Of a stretch of DNA of 10,227 nt, positions 1-6,772 are shown in pieces. Within the stretch, counting starts at the first letter, position 1. Each line of letters begins with the position of its first letter. The notes under the pieces are model-generated. The model worked only from the letters and a program-made list of their open reading frames with translations. It was not told where the DNA came from and made no database searches. Source of the stretch: an uncultured Prevotellaceae bacterium (GTDB taxonomy: Bacteria > Bacteroidota > Bacteroidia > Bacteroidales > Bacteroidaceae); NCBI GenBank assembly GCA_900315105.1, contig OMXX01000145.1:1-10227 (forward strand), in the 5' to 3' direction. The position numbers and the translations under genes were made by a program.

Positions 1-493
1 AGCTCACCGCATGATAGCAGAGCTGGAGAAAGAGCATGAGGTGACGGTAATCACGCAGAATGTGGATAACCTGCACGAACGGGCTGGCTCGACACGGGTC
101 ATCCATCTGCATGGGGAACTGAGCAAGGTATGTTCGATGAATAACCGTACGACCTGCGTGAAGGAATATCCGCTGACAACGCCCATTAAAGTAGGGGATA
201 AGGCTGAGGATGGTTCACAACTACGGCCCTATATCGTGATGTTTGGCGAGTATGTTGACAGTATGAACATTGCTATTGACATCGTGAGCAAGGCCGACAT
301 CTTCGTGGTCATTGGCACCTCGCTGAAGGTTTATCCGGCAGCAGGGTTCATCAACTATGCCCACCATGAAGTGCCTAAGTTCGTGATTGACCCAGGAGAG
401 ATGGAACAATGCACGCATTTGGGTTTCACCCACTTCAAAACCACAGCCACAGAGGGCATGAAAATGCTGCTGGAGGCGTTCAAGGAATTGTAG
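1..493 (+). CDS. cobB: Sir2-family NAD-dependent protein deacylase, 5' partial
   Basis: The gene enters from the left edge: the frame is open from base 2 and begins A-H-R-M-I-A-E-L, matching the sirtuin segment after PNxAH, so the ATG at 11 is internal. Visible sirtuin motifs are TQNVDNLHERAG (NAD and catalytic-core loop), HLHGE (catalytic His), LRPYIVMFGE (substrate groove) and GTSLKVYPAAG followed by VPKFVIDPGE (Rossmann NAD-binding end). Sirtuins use NAD+ to remove acyl groups from lysine, releasing nicotinamide and O-acyl-ADP-ribose. The usual zinc module of four cysteines (two CxxC pairs) is absent: between HLHGE and LRP there are only two cysteines, in KVCS and TTC. This looks like the zinc-less sirtuin type. 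A helicase-associated-domain gene follows after 27 bp and a Nudix gene after that, suggesting one transcript. The symbol is by family resemblance only. Confidence 0.93.
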   Translation, partial: AHRMIAELEKEHEVTVITQNVDNLHERAGSTRVIHLHGELSKVCSMNNRTTCVKEYPLTTPIKVGDKAEDGSQLRPYIVMFGEYVDSMNIAIDIVSKADIFVVIGTSLKVYPAAGFINYAHHEVPKFVIDPGEMEQCTHLGFTHFKTTATEGMKMLLEAFKEL

Positions 494-520
494 AGAACTG
501 GTTATAACTGAATTAACAGT

Positions 521-751
521 ATGACTCAAGACGAGAGATGGCAACAACAATATGAACAAATGATGGCTTTTATGAACGAGAATCATAGGAGACCATCCAA
601 GCACAGATTAGAAGAACATGATATGCTCAATTGGTACAAAGCCACAAAAAAGCGTATCGCAAAAGGCGAACTGTCGGAAGATAGGCTGGAGAAATTCAAA
701 ACACTTCAGGAAGTAGCAGAGAAATATCGCAGATTGAATCAATATAAATGA
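521..751 (+). CDS. Small stand-alone helicase-associated (HA) domain protein, 76 aa
   Basis: A 76-aa basic protein begins MTQDERWQQQYEQMMAF and continues with a NHRRPSKHRLEEHDMLNW segment, then a W-Y-K-A-T-K-K-R run and a helical tail. Spaced aromatic residues (W7, Y11, F17, W38, Y39), the RRPS turn and the closing helices resemble the helicase-associated domain that occurs in repeats at the C-terminus of some Bacteroidota helicases and as short free-standing proteins. Such domains are thought to bind nucleic acid; no catalytic residues are visible. It lies 27 bp after the sirtuin gene and 9 bp before the Nudix gene, so co-transcription is likely. The family assignment is by pattern; its role beside a sirtuin is unknown. 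Confidence 0.8.
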   Translation: MTQDERWQQQYEQMMAFMNENHRRPSKHRLEEHDMLNWYKATKKRIAKGELSEDRLEKFKTLQEVAEKYRRLNQYK

Positions 752-760
752 GGGTATAAT

Positions 761-1195
761 ATGAGTTATACATACAAATATCCAAGACCGGCTGTTACGG
801 CTGACTGCATCGTTATAACGCGGGAGGCAGAACCAAAGGTGCTGCTGATTCAGAGGGGTGATGAACCATTCAAGGGGGCTTGGGCATTCCCAGGTGGTTT
901 CATGAATATGGATGAAACTACGGAGCAATGTGCTATTCGAGAACTGGAAGAGGAAACAGGACTTCGGCTAACGGATATTCATCAGATTGGAGCGTATTCC
1001 AAGATAGATCGTGACCCAAGAGGACGAACTGTGACTGTGGCTTATTTGGCCATCATGGATGAGCCTGCAACTGTTATAGGTCAGGATGATGCAGCCAAGG
1101 CAGAGTGGTGGCCATTGTCGGATTTACCACATCTGGCCTTCGACCATTATGATATTATGCAAGATGCGATAAGACTTTATAGCCGCAAGAGTTAA
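761..1195 (+). CDS. Nudix hydrolase, possibly ADP-ribose or nucleotide pyrophosphatase
   Basis: This 144-aa protein carries a full Nudix box: G46, five residues, E52, seven residues, then R60-E61-L62-x-E64-E65-x-G67-L68. The two glutamates of the REUxEE core bind the metals needed to cleave a nucleoside diphosphate linked to another group. The preceding segment (LIQRGDEPFKGAWAFPGGF) and the following one (IDRDPRGRTVTVAYLA) resemble ADP-ribose-type Nudix enzymes more than MutT, but substrate cannot be fixed from sequence. The length is normal for a single-domain enzyme. An AGGG sequence at 751-754 sits six bases before ATG 761 and overlaps the upstream stop. The nearby sirtuin makes O-acyl-ADP-ribose, so an ADP-ribose substrate would fit; that is inference. 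Confidence 0.93.
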   Translation: MSYTYKYPRPAVTADCIVITREAEPKVLLIQRGDEPFKGAWAFPGGFMNMDETTEQCAIRELEEETGLRLTDIHQIGAYSKIDRDPRGRTVTVAYLAIMDEPATVIGQDDAAKAEWWPLSDLPHLAFDHYDIMQDAIRLYSRKS

Positions 1196-1276
1196 ATAAT
1201 TTAAAAAGAATGTGTAAAAGGGCTTTAGCTTTGGTAAGTTCTTCGTATTAGCAATATACTCACAAAGCAAAAGAAG

Positions 1277-1642
1277 ATGGATTGTATGAAAATGAAAGTT
1301 GCAATTGTTGGTACGAGAACACCAAGGGTTAGTTATTCTGAATGGGAAGAGCTTCTGCTTGCAGAACTCTCGCCAAATGATGTTTCTCTTATTGTCTCTG
1401 GTGGTGCACAAGGAATTGACACTTACGCAAAACTCTTCGCTGGCCGTCACCACATTCCTCTGATGGAGTTTACTCCTGATTATGCTCGCTACGGGAAACA
1501 GGCTCCGCTTCGCCGAAATACTCTGATAGTAAAAGAGGCTTCAAAAGTGATTGCTTTCCCTTCAGTTGACTCTCGCGGTACACATCACGCTATTTCTGAG
1601 GCTCGAAGGATGAAGAAAACGGTCGCAGTAGTAAATATTTGA
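1277..1642 (+). CDS. SLOG/DprA-like Rossmann-fold nucleotide-binding protein
   Basis: This 121-aa protein starts M-D-C-M-K-M-K-V-A-I-V-G-T-R. Starts at 1286 or 1292 are equally possible because the conserved fold begins at KVAIVGTR. Motifs in order: GTR (12-14), SGGAQGID (41-48), LRRN (78-81), VIAF (91-94) and GTHHAISEA (101-109). This is the layout of the SLOG superfamily (DprA/Smf and the YspA/cpYpsA-related group, DUF2493-like), whose members bind nucleotides or nucleotide-derived ligands in the GGA loop and the GTxH region. No partner domain is fused, so it is a lone ligand-binding or glycosidase-type domain. It lies 81 bp after the Nudix gene on the same strand. The family is secure; the ligand and role are unknown. 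Confidence 0.87.
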   Translation: MDCMKMKVAIVGTRTPRVSYSEWEELLLAELSPNDVSLIVSGGAQGIDTYAKLFAGRHHIPLMEFTPDYARYGKQAPLRRNTLIVKEASKVIAFPSVDSRGTHHAISEARRMKKTVAVVNI

Positions 1643-1684
1643 GCAAATCTGAGAGATATATTCTATGTGCCTTTTTGCGTTACG

Positions 1685-1703
1685 AGGAGTTAAATTTGCT
1701 CCT
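1685..1703. other. Inverted repeat around a TAAATTTG box
   Basis: AGGAG (1685-1689) and CTCCT (1699-1703) form a 5-bp stem around a 9-base loop containing TAAATTTG (1691-1698), which matches the Bacteroidota -7 pattern TAnnTTTG. A separate pair, GAGCAAAT (1641-1648) and ATTTGCTC (1694-1701), shares the right arm. No T-run follows, so this is not a classic terminator. No well-spaced -33 box is present: the nearest TTTG (1674-1677) is only 13 bp upstream. It may be a weak promoter or operator for the 1780-3105 unit, or it may be chance. Confidence 0.25.
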
Positions 1704-1779
1704 GGGTAGTTAATAAGGTTTAATTCCTGTGATAAATTTCCTCCAAACTCACGATATATAAGAGTAAACATTTGAATAT

Positions 1780-2010
1780 ATGAACGAAGGCAGGTTGACA
1801 AAAGGACAGAAGGATTATTTAGTAGCCGAATTGAAAGATTTGGTAGACAACTATGAAGCGTATGAGCTGGAGTCACCTCACGATTATGCTTCTATCGTTT
1901 CAATACTTACAGGGATGTTTAACGAGGACTGGCACACTCGTTTTACTGAAGCTGAAATTGACGAGTACCTGATATCGTATTTCGACAAAGAATTATCTGG
2001 AGCTAATTAA
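1780..2010 (+). CDS. Small acidic hypothetical protein, 76 aa
   Basis: I do not recognise this family. The protein is 76 aa and strongly acidic (many D and E, for example EAYELESPHDY and FTEAEIDEYL), with predicted helices and no signal peptide or membrane segment. It starts at ATG 1780 after an AT-rich leader and ends 12 bp before the start of the PD-(D/E)xK-type gene at 2023, so the two are probably one transcript. An acidic small protein placed just before a nuclease could be a partner, an inhibitor or a DNA mimic, but nothing in the sequence proves this. Codon use looks normal for a real gene, and the frame is not a shadow of another. Confidence 0.65.
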   Translation: MNEGRLTKGQKDYLVAELKDLVDNYEAYELESPHDYASIVSILTGMFNEDWHTRFTEAEIDEYLISYFDKELSGAN

Positions 2011-2022
2011 TTATAGTCGTCT

Positions 2023-3105
2023 ATGGCAAAAAGAAAACTTAACGTAGTTATTGGGAAATATGATCCCAGAGGCAGTAAAGTAAGTGAAATGACTGGTTTG
2101 AAAAGCTATCAATTCATTATGCAGTATGCCGCGATTGAATCTAATGGATTGGACGTACAATTGCGAGGTAGTTATATCAATATATATTATAAAGGCGGCA
2201 ATCTTCTAAAGTTGTCTGGTGGACAAACTTATGATTTTGACAAGAACTATTTCTACTTGCCAGAGAAAGATGGTCTTCGAATGACAGATATTGAGAGGCT
2301 ATGTCATCCTGACTATATTACAAAGGCCGATGAGTCTAAGTTTTTAAAGCCGAGAAAAGAGGAATTAAGTTCACTTCGTGAAGAAGCACTTGATATTATG
2401 CAAAGTCTGACAAATAAAAATAATGATATAATTAATCGTTTGAAGACAAGTGAAAGCTTTGACAGTACTGCAAAAGTTCTTGATAAGATGAAGAAAACAA
2501 TAGATGATTGGAAAGATTGCCTTGCGAAAAACGGAATCAGGAAGTCTAAAGTTGGGGAAAGAACCGTACAACATTATATCTCATTACAGAACAAGAAGTT
2601 CGATGATAAAACAGATTTCATAGTATTGGATTTGGAATATGCTTTAAGTACCAATGCTCTATATGCAAAAGACGAAGAGAGAGAAAAGCAGCCAAGAATT
2701 GATGTTCTTGCCATTGAGAAGGGTACAGGCCAAGTATATGTAATGGAACTTAAATACGGAATGAAGTCAGTTGGTGGAGATGCAAGTGCAAAAAAACACT
2801 ATAAAGACTATCTGGCTACAGTAGGAGATGACTCGAAATGGAAGTCATTCATTGAGGATGTGAAGATATTACTTCAGGCAAAAAAAGATCTTCTCATTGT
2901 AGATAAAAACGTGAAGATAGCTGACAAGAAGCCGGTATTTGCTTTCATTATGAAAAAAGAAAAAGATTCTGATGAGAAGGAATTCAATGAACATTTAGAG
3001 AAAAATGATATGTTGAACATTAAAACAATATATCTTCCCGTAGAAGAAAATTATAATTTTCCTTCTTCTGATGGACATAAACTGTCAAAATCATGTATGA
3101 AATAA
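2023..3105 (+). CDS. Putative PD-(D/E)xK-superfamily nuclease, 360 aa
   Basis: A 360-aa protein in three parts. Residues 1-100 are beta-rich (RGSYINIYYKGGNLLKLSGG, then FDKNYFYLP). Residues 105-175 are charged and helical, probably coiled coil. Residues 175-345 hold a nuclease-like core: GERTVQHYISLQ with a possible leading Glu (E179), PRIDVLAI with D227, and VYVMELKYG with E242 and K244, spaced as in the D-(x)n-ExK signature. HYKDYL (259-264) lies downstream, where such folds often have a conserved helix. PD-(D/E)xK enzymes cut DNA or RNA using divalent metal. I cannot place it in a named family; restriction or other defence is a guess from fold and context. It follows the 76-aa acidic gene by 12 bp and is clearly more AT-rich than the mobilization genes. 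Confidence 0.75.
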   Translation: MAKRKLNVVIGKYDPRGSKVSEMTGLKSYQFIMQYAAIESNGLDVQLRGSYINIYYKGGNLLKLSGGQTYDFDKNYFYLPEKDGLRMTDIERLCHPDYITKADESKFLKPRKEELSSLREEALDIMQSLTNKNNDIINRLKTSESFDSTAKVLDKMKKTIDDWKDCLAKNGIRKSKVGERTVQHYISLQNKKFDDKTDFIVLDLEYALSTNALYAKDEEREKQPRIDVLAIEKGTGQVYVMELKYGMKSVGGDASAKKHYKDYLATVGDDSKWKSFIEDVKILLQAKKDLLIVDKNVKIADKKPVFAFIMKKEKDSDEKEFNEHLEKNDMLNIKTIYLPVEENYNFPSSDGHKLSKSCMK

Positions 3106-3148
3106 CAAAATCAAAGTTGCGCACGGCACGAACATAGTGTGAAGACAT

Positions 3149-3325
3149 ATGATAGGATCGGCAAAACAGCAAGGAACAAACGTAATGGTTTTTAGCGAAA
3201 CAGGAAGTTTTATGTTTAACAAGACAGGGAACTTGGTTGGTTACACATCAAACACTGTTACTGTAAAGCAGGGTGGTACGACCTATGTCTATGGTGAACG
3301 TGGAGAGATTAAGTCTACAAAATGA
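3149..3325 (+). CDS. Small beta-rich hypothetical protein, 58 aa
   Basis: ATG 3149 opens a 58-aa frame ending at TGA 3323-3325. An in-frame stop at 3140-3142 makes this the first possible start. The protein (MIGSAKQQGTNVMVFSETGS and so on) consists of alternating beta strands and G-containing turns with a loose internal repeat: VMVFSETGSFMF, then VTVKQGG, then YVYGERGEI. This is much more ordered than random sequence, and I associate it with short Bacteroidota hypothetical proteins, but I cannot give a function. It lies 12 bp before the metallo-hydrolase gene at 3338 and probably shares its transcript. There is no signal peptide and no cysteine. Confidence 0.6.
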   Translation: MIGSAKQQGTNVMVFSETGSFMFNKTGNLVGYTSNTVTVKQGGTTYVYGERGEIKSTK

Positions 3326-3337
3326 AACTGACATGCT

Positions 3338-4843
3338 ATGGCTATAATAAAGAAAAGCAAAGTTAGTGAGCGTATTAAAAGCCCATTAAACATCAAAGTC
3401 CATCGTGGTACACACCAGATAGGTGGATGCGTCACAGAATACGAGTACGACGGCTGGCATTTGTTTGTTGACTATGGTGAAGAGCTACCTGGTGGCCCAA
3501 AGTCTGGCGACTTAGAGATAGAAGGTTTGACGCATGGCGACCTATCAAAGAGTGCGGTGCTCATCACACACTATCATGGAGACCATATCGGTAACATTAC
3601 TAAGCTGCCAAAAGAACTTCCTATATACATGGGTGGTGTTGGCTGTGAAATACAGAAGATCCTGTCAAACCGTCTAAAATCGGTCAGTAACGCTCATAAG
3701 GAAATGCTGGCACGTTTAGAAGATGTTAGGACTTTCGAAGCAGGGAAGAGCTTTGTTTTCGGACCTTTTAATATCATGCCTATCGTCATGGATCATTCTG
3801 CTTTCGATGCCTACGCCTTTAGAATTGAAGGTGGTCGCGTGTCGGTCTTCCACACGGGAGACTTCCGCACGCATGGCTTCCGTAGTAAGAAGTTGCCTGT
3901 GGTCATCAAGAAATATGTGGGCGATGTCAACTATGTAGTATGCGAGGGCACGAATGTTTCTCGCCCTACAGCTGCCAATTTACCAGAACATGAACTTCAG
4001 AAGCAGTTTAAGAAGGCCTTTGCTGAGCACAAGAGTAATATTGTTTATGTTTCTTCTACCAACGTTGACCGCCTTTTTGCCCTTTATCACGCAGCGGTAG
4101 CGACAGGTCGTAAATTCATTGTGGACAACTATCAGATGTCTATCATGGAGGAGGTGGTGAAGCGTGATACGATGTGGGGGAAATCGAAGTTGTATATGTT
4201 CAAGGAAGATTCCATGCCGATGGTGCTAAAGTATGAAGATGGCGAATTTATGGTGAACGATAAATTCAAATGGCTACTTGATCAAGTCGGCTATGTGCTG
4301 GTAGCTCGTGCCAATCCTATGTTCGACGACTTCATTGAACGTATTCCTGGTGAGAAAAAGAAGTACCTATCGATGTGGAAAGGCTATGTGGATCCAAAGA
4401 ACGAGGCTTTCAATGAAGATATGGCTGCCTCTGTTGGCAAAGGTTACCTGTATATGCATACCAGTGGCCACTGTGATATGGACAGTTTAAATAGCTTGTT
4501 CCAGATGCTACATCCAAGGGCTATCATTCCTATACATACAGACAATCCTGAAAAGTTTGCCAAGCTGTTCCGCAGAGAGTGGCCTATCATCGTTCTTAAT
4601 GATGGTGATTCAATATCTCCCTTTACTGATAGATATGTCGATTCGGAATATGCTATGGTGGTGAGTGGAAGGAAACGAAAGTGTATTGGCTATTTCAAAT
4701 CCAACGAACAGGCACGTTCTGCTCTTGCTCGTACTTTGTTTGGCACTACCAACAAAACCCGCTACGAGCTAATTGACGAGGAAGATATGGCGGACAATAA
4801 GATAGAAGAAGGACTCTTGACAAGTTTGAGAGCAACAGAATGA
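3338..4843 (+). CDS. Beta-CASP metallo-beta-lactamase-fold hydrolase, RNase J-like
   Basis: A 501-aa protein with all the metal sites of an MBL-fold nuclease: D45 in FVDYG, HYHGDH (H78, H80, D82, H83), H153 in VMDHSAFDA and D175 in FHTGDFRTHG. The inserted beta-CASP domain begins at VVCEGTNVSR (E203) and carries HTSGH (H374, H378) and IPIHTDNPEKF (H400), the equivalents of the late beta-CASP motifs. RNase J and related enzymes act as endo- and 5' exonucleases on RNA, and some relatives act on DNA. It is shorter than typical RNase J (about 550 aa), lacks a long C-terminal domain, and ends in a basic/acidic tail (430-501). Its stop overlaps the next gene by four bases (ATGA). The nuclease role is by family; substrate is unproven. 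Confidence 0.9.
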   Translation: MAIIKKSKVSERIKSPLNIKVHRGTHQIGGCVTEYEYDGWHLFVDYGEELPGGPKSGDLEIEGLTHGDLSKSAVLITHYHGDHIGNITKLPKELPIYMGGVGCEIQKILSNRLKSVSNAHKEMLARLEDVRTFEAGKSFVFGPFNIMPIVMDHSAFDAYAFRIEGGRVSVFHTGDFRTHGFRSKKLPVVIKKYVGDVNYVVCEGTNVSRPTAANLPEHELQKQFKKAFAEHKSNIVYVSSTNVDRLFALYHAAVATGRKFIVDNYQMSIMEEVVKRDTMWGKSKLYMFKEDSMPMVLKYEDGEFMVNDKFKWLLDQVGYVLVARANPMFDDFIERIPGEKKKYLSMWKGYVDPKNEAFNEDMAASVGKGYLYMHTSGHCDMDSLNSLFQMLHPRAIIPIHTDNPEKFAKLFRREWPIIVLNDGDSISPFTDRYVDSEYAMVVSGRKRKCIGYFKSNEQARSALARTLFGTTNKTRYELIDEEDMADNKIEEGLLTSLRATE

Positions 4844-5412
4844 GGATATTGCACCTGTCAGATACCCATGGCTTACACCATAGAATCAAGGATATGCCAG
4901 CGGCTGATGTCATCGTTCACAGCGGTGACATCAGTAATAATGGCTCTGAGGAAGAGGTGCTGGACTTCCTGAATTGGTACATCGAACTGCCTTATCCCTA
5001 TAAGATATTCGTTGCAGGCAACCACGATATATGCCTTTGGGATGCTGAAGGTATAGAGGACTTACCAGACAACGTTCATTTTCTGCAAGACAAGAGTGTC
5101 ACAATTGATGGAGTAAAGTTCTTTGGGTTGGCATACGACCATCCTGATTATCTGATACCAGAAGATGCTGATGTGGTGGTTACGCATGAGCCTCCTGTTA
5201 TGATTCTAGATGAATCAGCTGGAATACATTGGGGTAATGCACCCATCCGCAATCGGATATTAGAAATAAAACCTCGCTATCATTTATTTGGTCATGCCCA
5301 TGAAGGATATGGTACTCATAAGCAAGACGGCATTGTGTTTTCTAATGCCGCCTTACTGAACGATGTGCTACAGATGACCAGGAAACCCAGATTGTTTAAT
5401 CTTGATTTTTGA
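4840..5412 (+). CDS. Calcineurin-like metallophosphoesterase
   Basis: A 190-aa single-domain enzyme with the full set of metallophosphoesterase motifs: LSDTHG (D8, H10), HSGDIS (D30), AGNHD (N61, H62), VTHEPP (H116) and FGHAHEGYG (H152, H154). These bind two metals and catalyse phosphomono- or diester cleavage. The short form, with GNHD followed by a THxPP loop, resembles the MPPED/UPF0046 group, whose members act on cyclic nucleotide-type diesters; the natural substrate here cannot be read. ATG 4840 overlaps the stop of the beta-CASP gene (ATGA), a sign of translational coupling, so the two proteins are probably made together. The last 45 bp overlap the 3' end of the convergent LRR gene. Confidence 0.92.
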   Translation: MRILHLSDTHGLHHRIKDMPAADVIVHSGDISNNGSEEEVLDFLNWYIELPYPYKIFVAGNHDICLWDAEGIEDLPDNVHFLQDKSVTIDGVKFFGLAYDHPDYLIPEDADVVVTHEPPVMILDESAGIHWGNAPIRNRILEIKPRYHLFGHAHEGYGTHKQDGIVFSNAALLNDVLQMTRKPRLFNLDF

Positions 5413-6183
5413 AGGATAGTTGCACAGATAAAACGTATCTTTTGTGATACCTGTGACTCCTCCTTGAAAATCTATCTCTTTCAGACCCATGTCAAAAGCA
5501 AAAGCATCTACTGTTGTTAGCTTAATAGGTTGTTTTACCGTGATGGTTTTGACGTAGCCATTATTACTAATGCATGCAATCTTATCAACACATTCAGGTA
5601 CCACATAGTTCTCCTGTTTAGTCCAGCAACACAACAGTTCTTTGTTCTTGTCATCAATAAGGGCATCGTTCTCAACATGAAACCCATTTGCATGACAAAT
5701 AATCCCTTCGAAGTTCTCATGTTCTGAGACTATACCAAACCCAATTTCCCTTACTGACGAGGGTATTTCTAACGACTTCAAGGAATTGCAACTGTAGAAA
5801 GCCCAATACCCAATGCTCTCCAAGCCATCAGGCAATTCGATAGACTCCAAACCAGAGTTGTCGAATATTTCTGGGCTTAATCTTTTAAGACCAGGAGGTA
5901 GTGTGATATGTTTTAAAGCGTGACAACCTTGAAAGACATCATCCGCTATCTCTTCTAAGCCATCAGGCAAGTTGATTTCTTCAAGTTTCCTGCAACCGTT
6001 GAACGCACCTACATCGATACGCTTGATAGTCGATGGCAGAACTACTTTTCTTAATTGGCGGCAATCCTCACACAATGACCCTGGTATTTCTATCATTCCC
6101 TCAGGAAATACCAGTTCTTTAAAGGTCTCGCCAATAAACGCATTATACTTTAGCGCTAGAGCTGTTTTCAATTTTATTTTCAT
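5368..6183 (-). CDS. BspA-type leucine-rich-repeat protein (LRR_5), cytoplasmic
   Basis: The protein carries about five tandem BspA/TpLRR repeats of roughly 23 residues with the pattern L-x-x-I-x-L-P-x-G-L/V-x-x-I-x-x-x-x-F-x-x-C (for example VVLPSTIKRIDVGAFNGC and INLPDGLEEIADDVFQGC), followed by a less regular C-terminal half. I chose ATG 6183 (271 aa) over a GTG at 6210: it has AGGAAA about seven bases upstream, begins just after the upstream stop, and the GTG would overlap that gene. The repeats are a protein-binding scaffold; in secreted members they bind host proteins. Here the N-terminus (MKIKLKTALALKYNAF) lacks a clear signal peptide, so an intracellular role is likelier. It overlaps the phosphoesterase gene tail to tail by 45 bp and follows the 6191-6640 gene by seven bases, suggesting co-transcription. 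Confidence 0.85.
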   Translation of the reverse strand: MKIKLKTALALKYNAFIGETFKELVFPEGMIEIPGSLCEDCRQLRKVVLPSTIKRIDVGAFNGCRKLEEINLPDGLEEIADDVFQGCHALKHITLPPGLKRLSPEIFDNSGLESIELPDGLESIGYWAFYSCNSLKSLEIPSSVREIGFGIVSEHENFEGIICHANGFHVENDALIDDKNKELLCCWTKQENYVVPECVDKIACISNNGYVKTITVKQPIKLTTVDAFAFDMGLKEIDFQGGVTGITKDTFYLCNYPSKIKIKQSGFPGHL

Positions 6184-6190
6184 AATTTTC

Positions 6191-6640
6191 CTAATCGTTG
6201 ATAAGATCACATATTTTAGTTAGGTACAGAAGAGAGCTATATAGTATTTCTCTACGCTTTAAAAGCTGATTATACACTTCTTCTTTATCCTGCACAAGTA
6301 ACAATTCATTTCTTGGCATTTCAAGAATCAACTCATGGATTACTGGCGAATAACCATATTCCTCTGAAAGCTTTTTAGCCGCCTCCTTTGTACTATTACA
6401 ACTTTGAATGATACTGAGCGTTTTGTGGATATTCTTTTTGCTGGCGACTTTCAATAACACCCTCAAGTTAAATATTTGGCTGACTTGGAGTCCTGCCCAT
6501 TCTTTTATGTGTTCTTTGTTGAGATTCCCCTCAATAAGGTCATAAAGTAGCCAGCAACTACGAGTTTTCCCATCCTTTACAGGTCTGTCATGAATGCCAG
6601 TAATATTCAACTCACACAATAGATCTTTTGTTATATCCAT
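6191..6640 (-). CDS. Hypothetical protein with GyrA/ParC-like coiled-coil segment
   Basis: A 149-aa protein, start ATG at 6640. I do not recognise the N-terminal half (MDITKDLLCELNITGIHDRP and onward). From about residue 66 the order is SKKNIHKTLSIIQS, TKEAAKKLSEEYGYS, VIHELILEMPRNEL and then DKEEVYNQLLKRREIL. This follows closely the layout of the DNA gyrase/topoisomerase IV subunit A coiled-coil region (IDEVIxIIRSS, AxxxLxxxFGLS, QAxAILxMRLxxL, KIxxEYxxLLxxIxxLxxIL). No catalytic tyrosine domain is present. It is therefore either an isolated descendant of that structure or a look-alike. It is probably co-transcribed with the LRR gene seven bases downstream, and is separated from the relaxase by a 132-bp AT-rich gap with no convincing promoter. 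Confidence 0.6.
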   Translation of the reverse strand: MDITKDLLCELNITGIHDRPVKDGKTRSCWLLYDLIEGNLNKEHIKEWAGLQVSQIFNLRVLLKVASKKNIHKTLSIIQSCNSTKEAAKKLSEEYGYSPVIHELILEMPRNELLLVQDKEEVYNQLLKRREILYSSLLYLTKICDLIND

Positions 6641-6772
6641 ATTATAAAATAATTAATAGGTTTACTATAATCTTTAATACGAAAAACAAAACTTTACAAA
6701 GGCTCAAAATCGGAGTTTTACATAATTGGGGAATACATTTTAGTATAATTTAACGAACGACAAAGGGAAAAA

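Noticed and set aside
221..604. 127-aa minus-strand frame under the sirtuin and HA-domain genes
   Set aside because: Antisense to two genes with clear family motifs, and no recognisable content of its own.
1196..1276. Promoter for the SLOG gene
   Set aside because: A TTTG at 1230-1233 is present, but nothing close to TAnnTTTG lies at the right distance.
6641..6772. Promoter or terminator between relaxase end and the 6640 gene
   Set aside because: The 132-bp gap is AT-rich but has no well-spaced TTTG/TAnnTTTG pair on the minus strand and no stable hairpin with a T-run.
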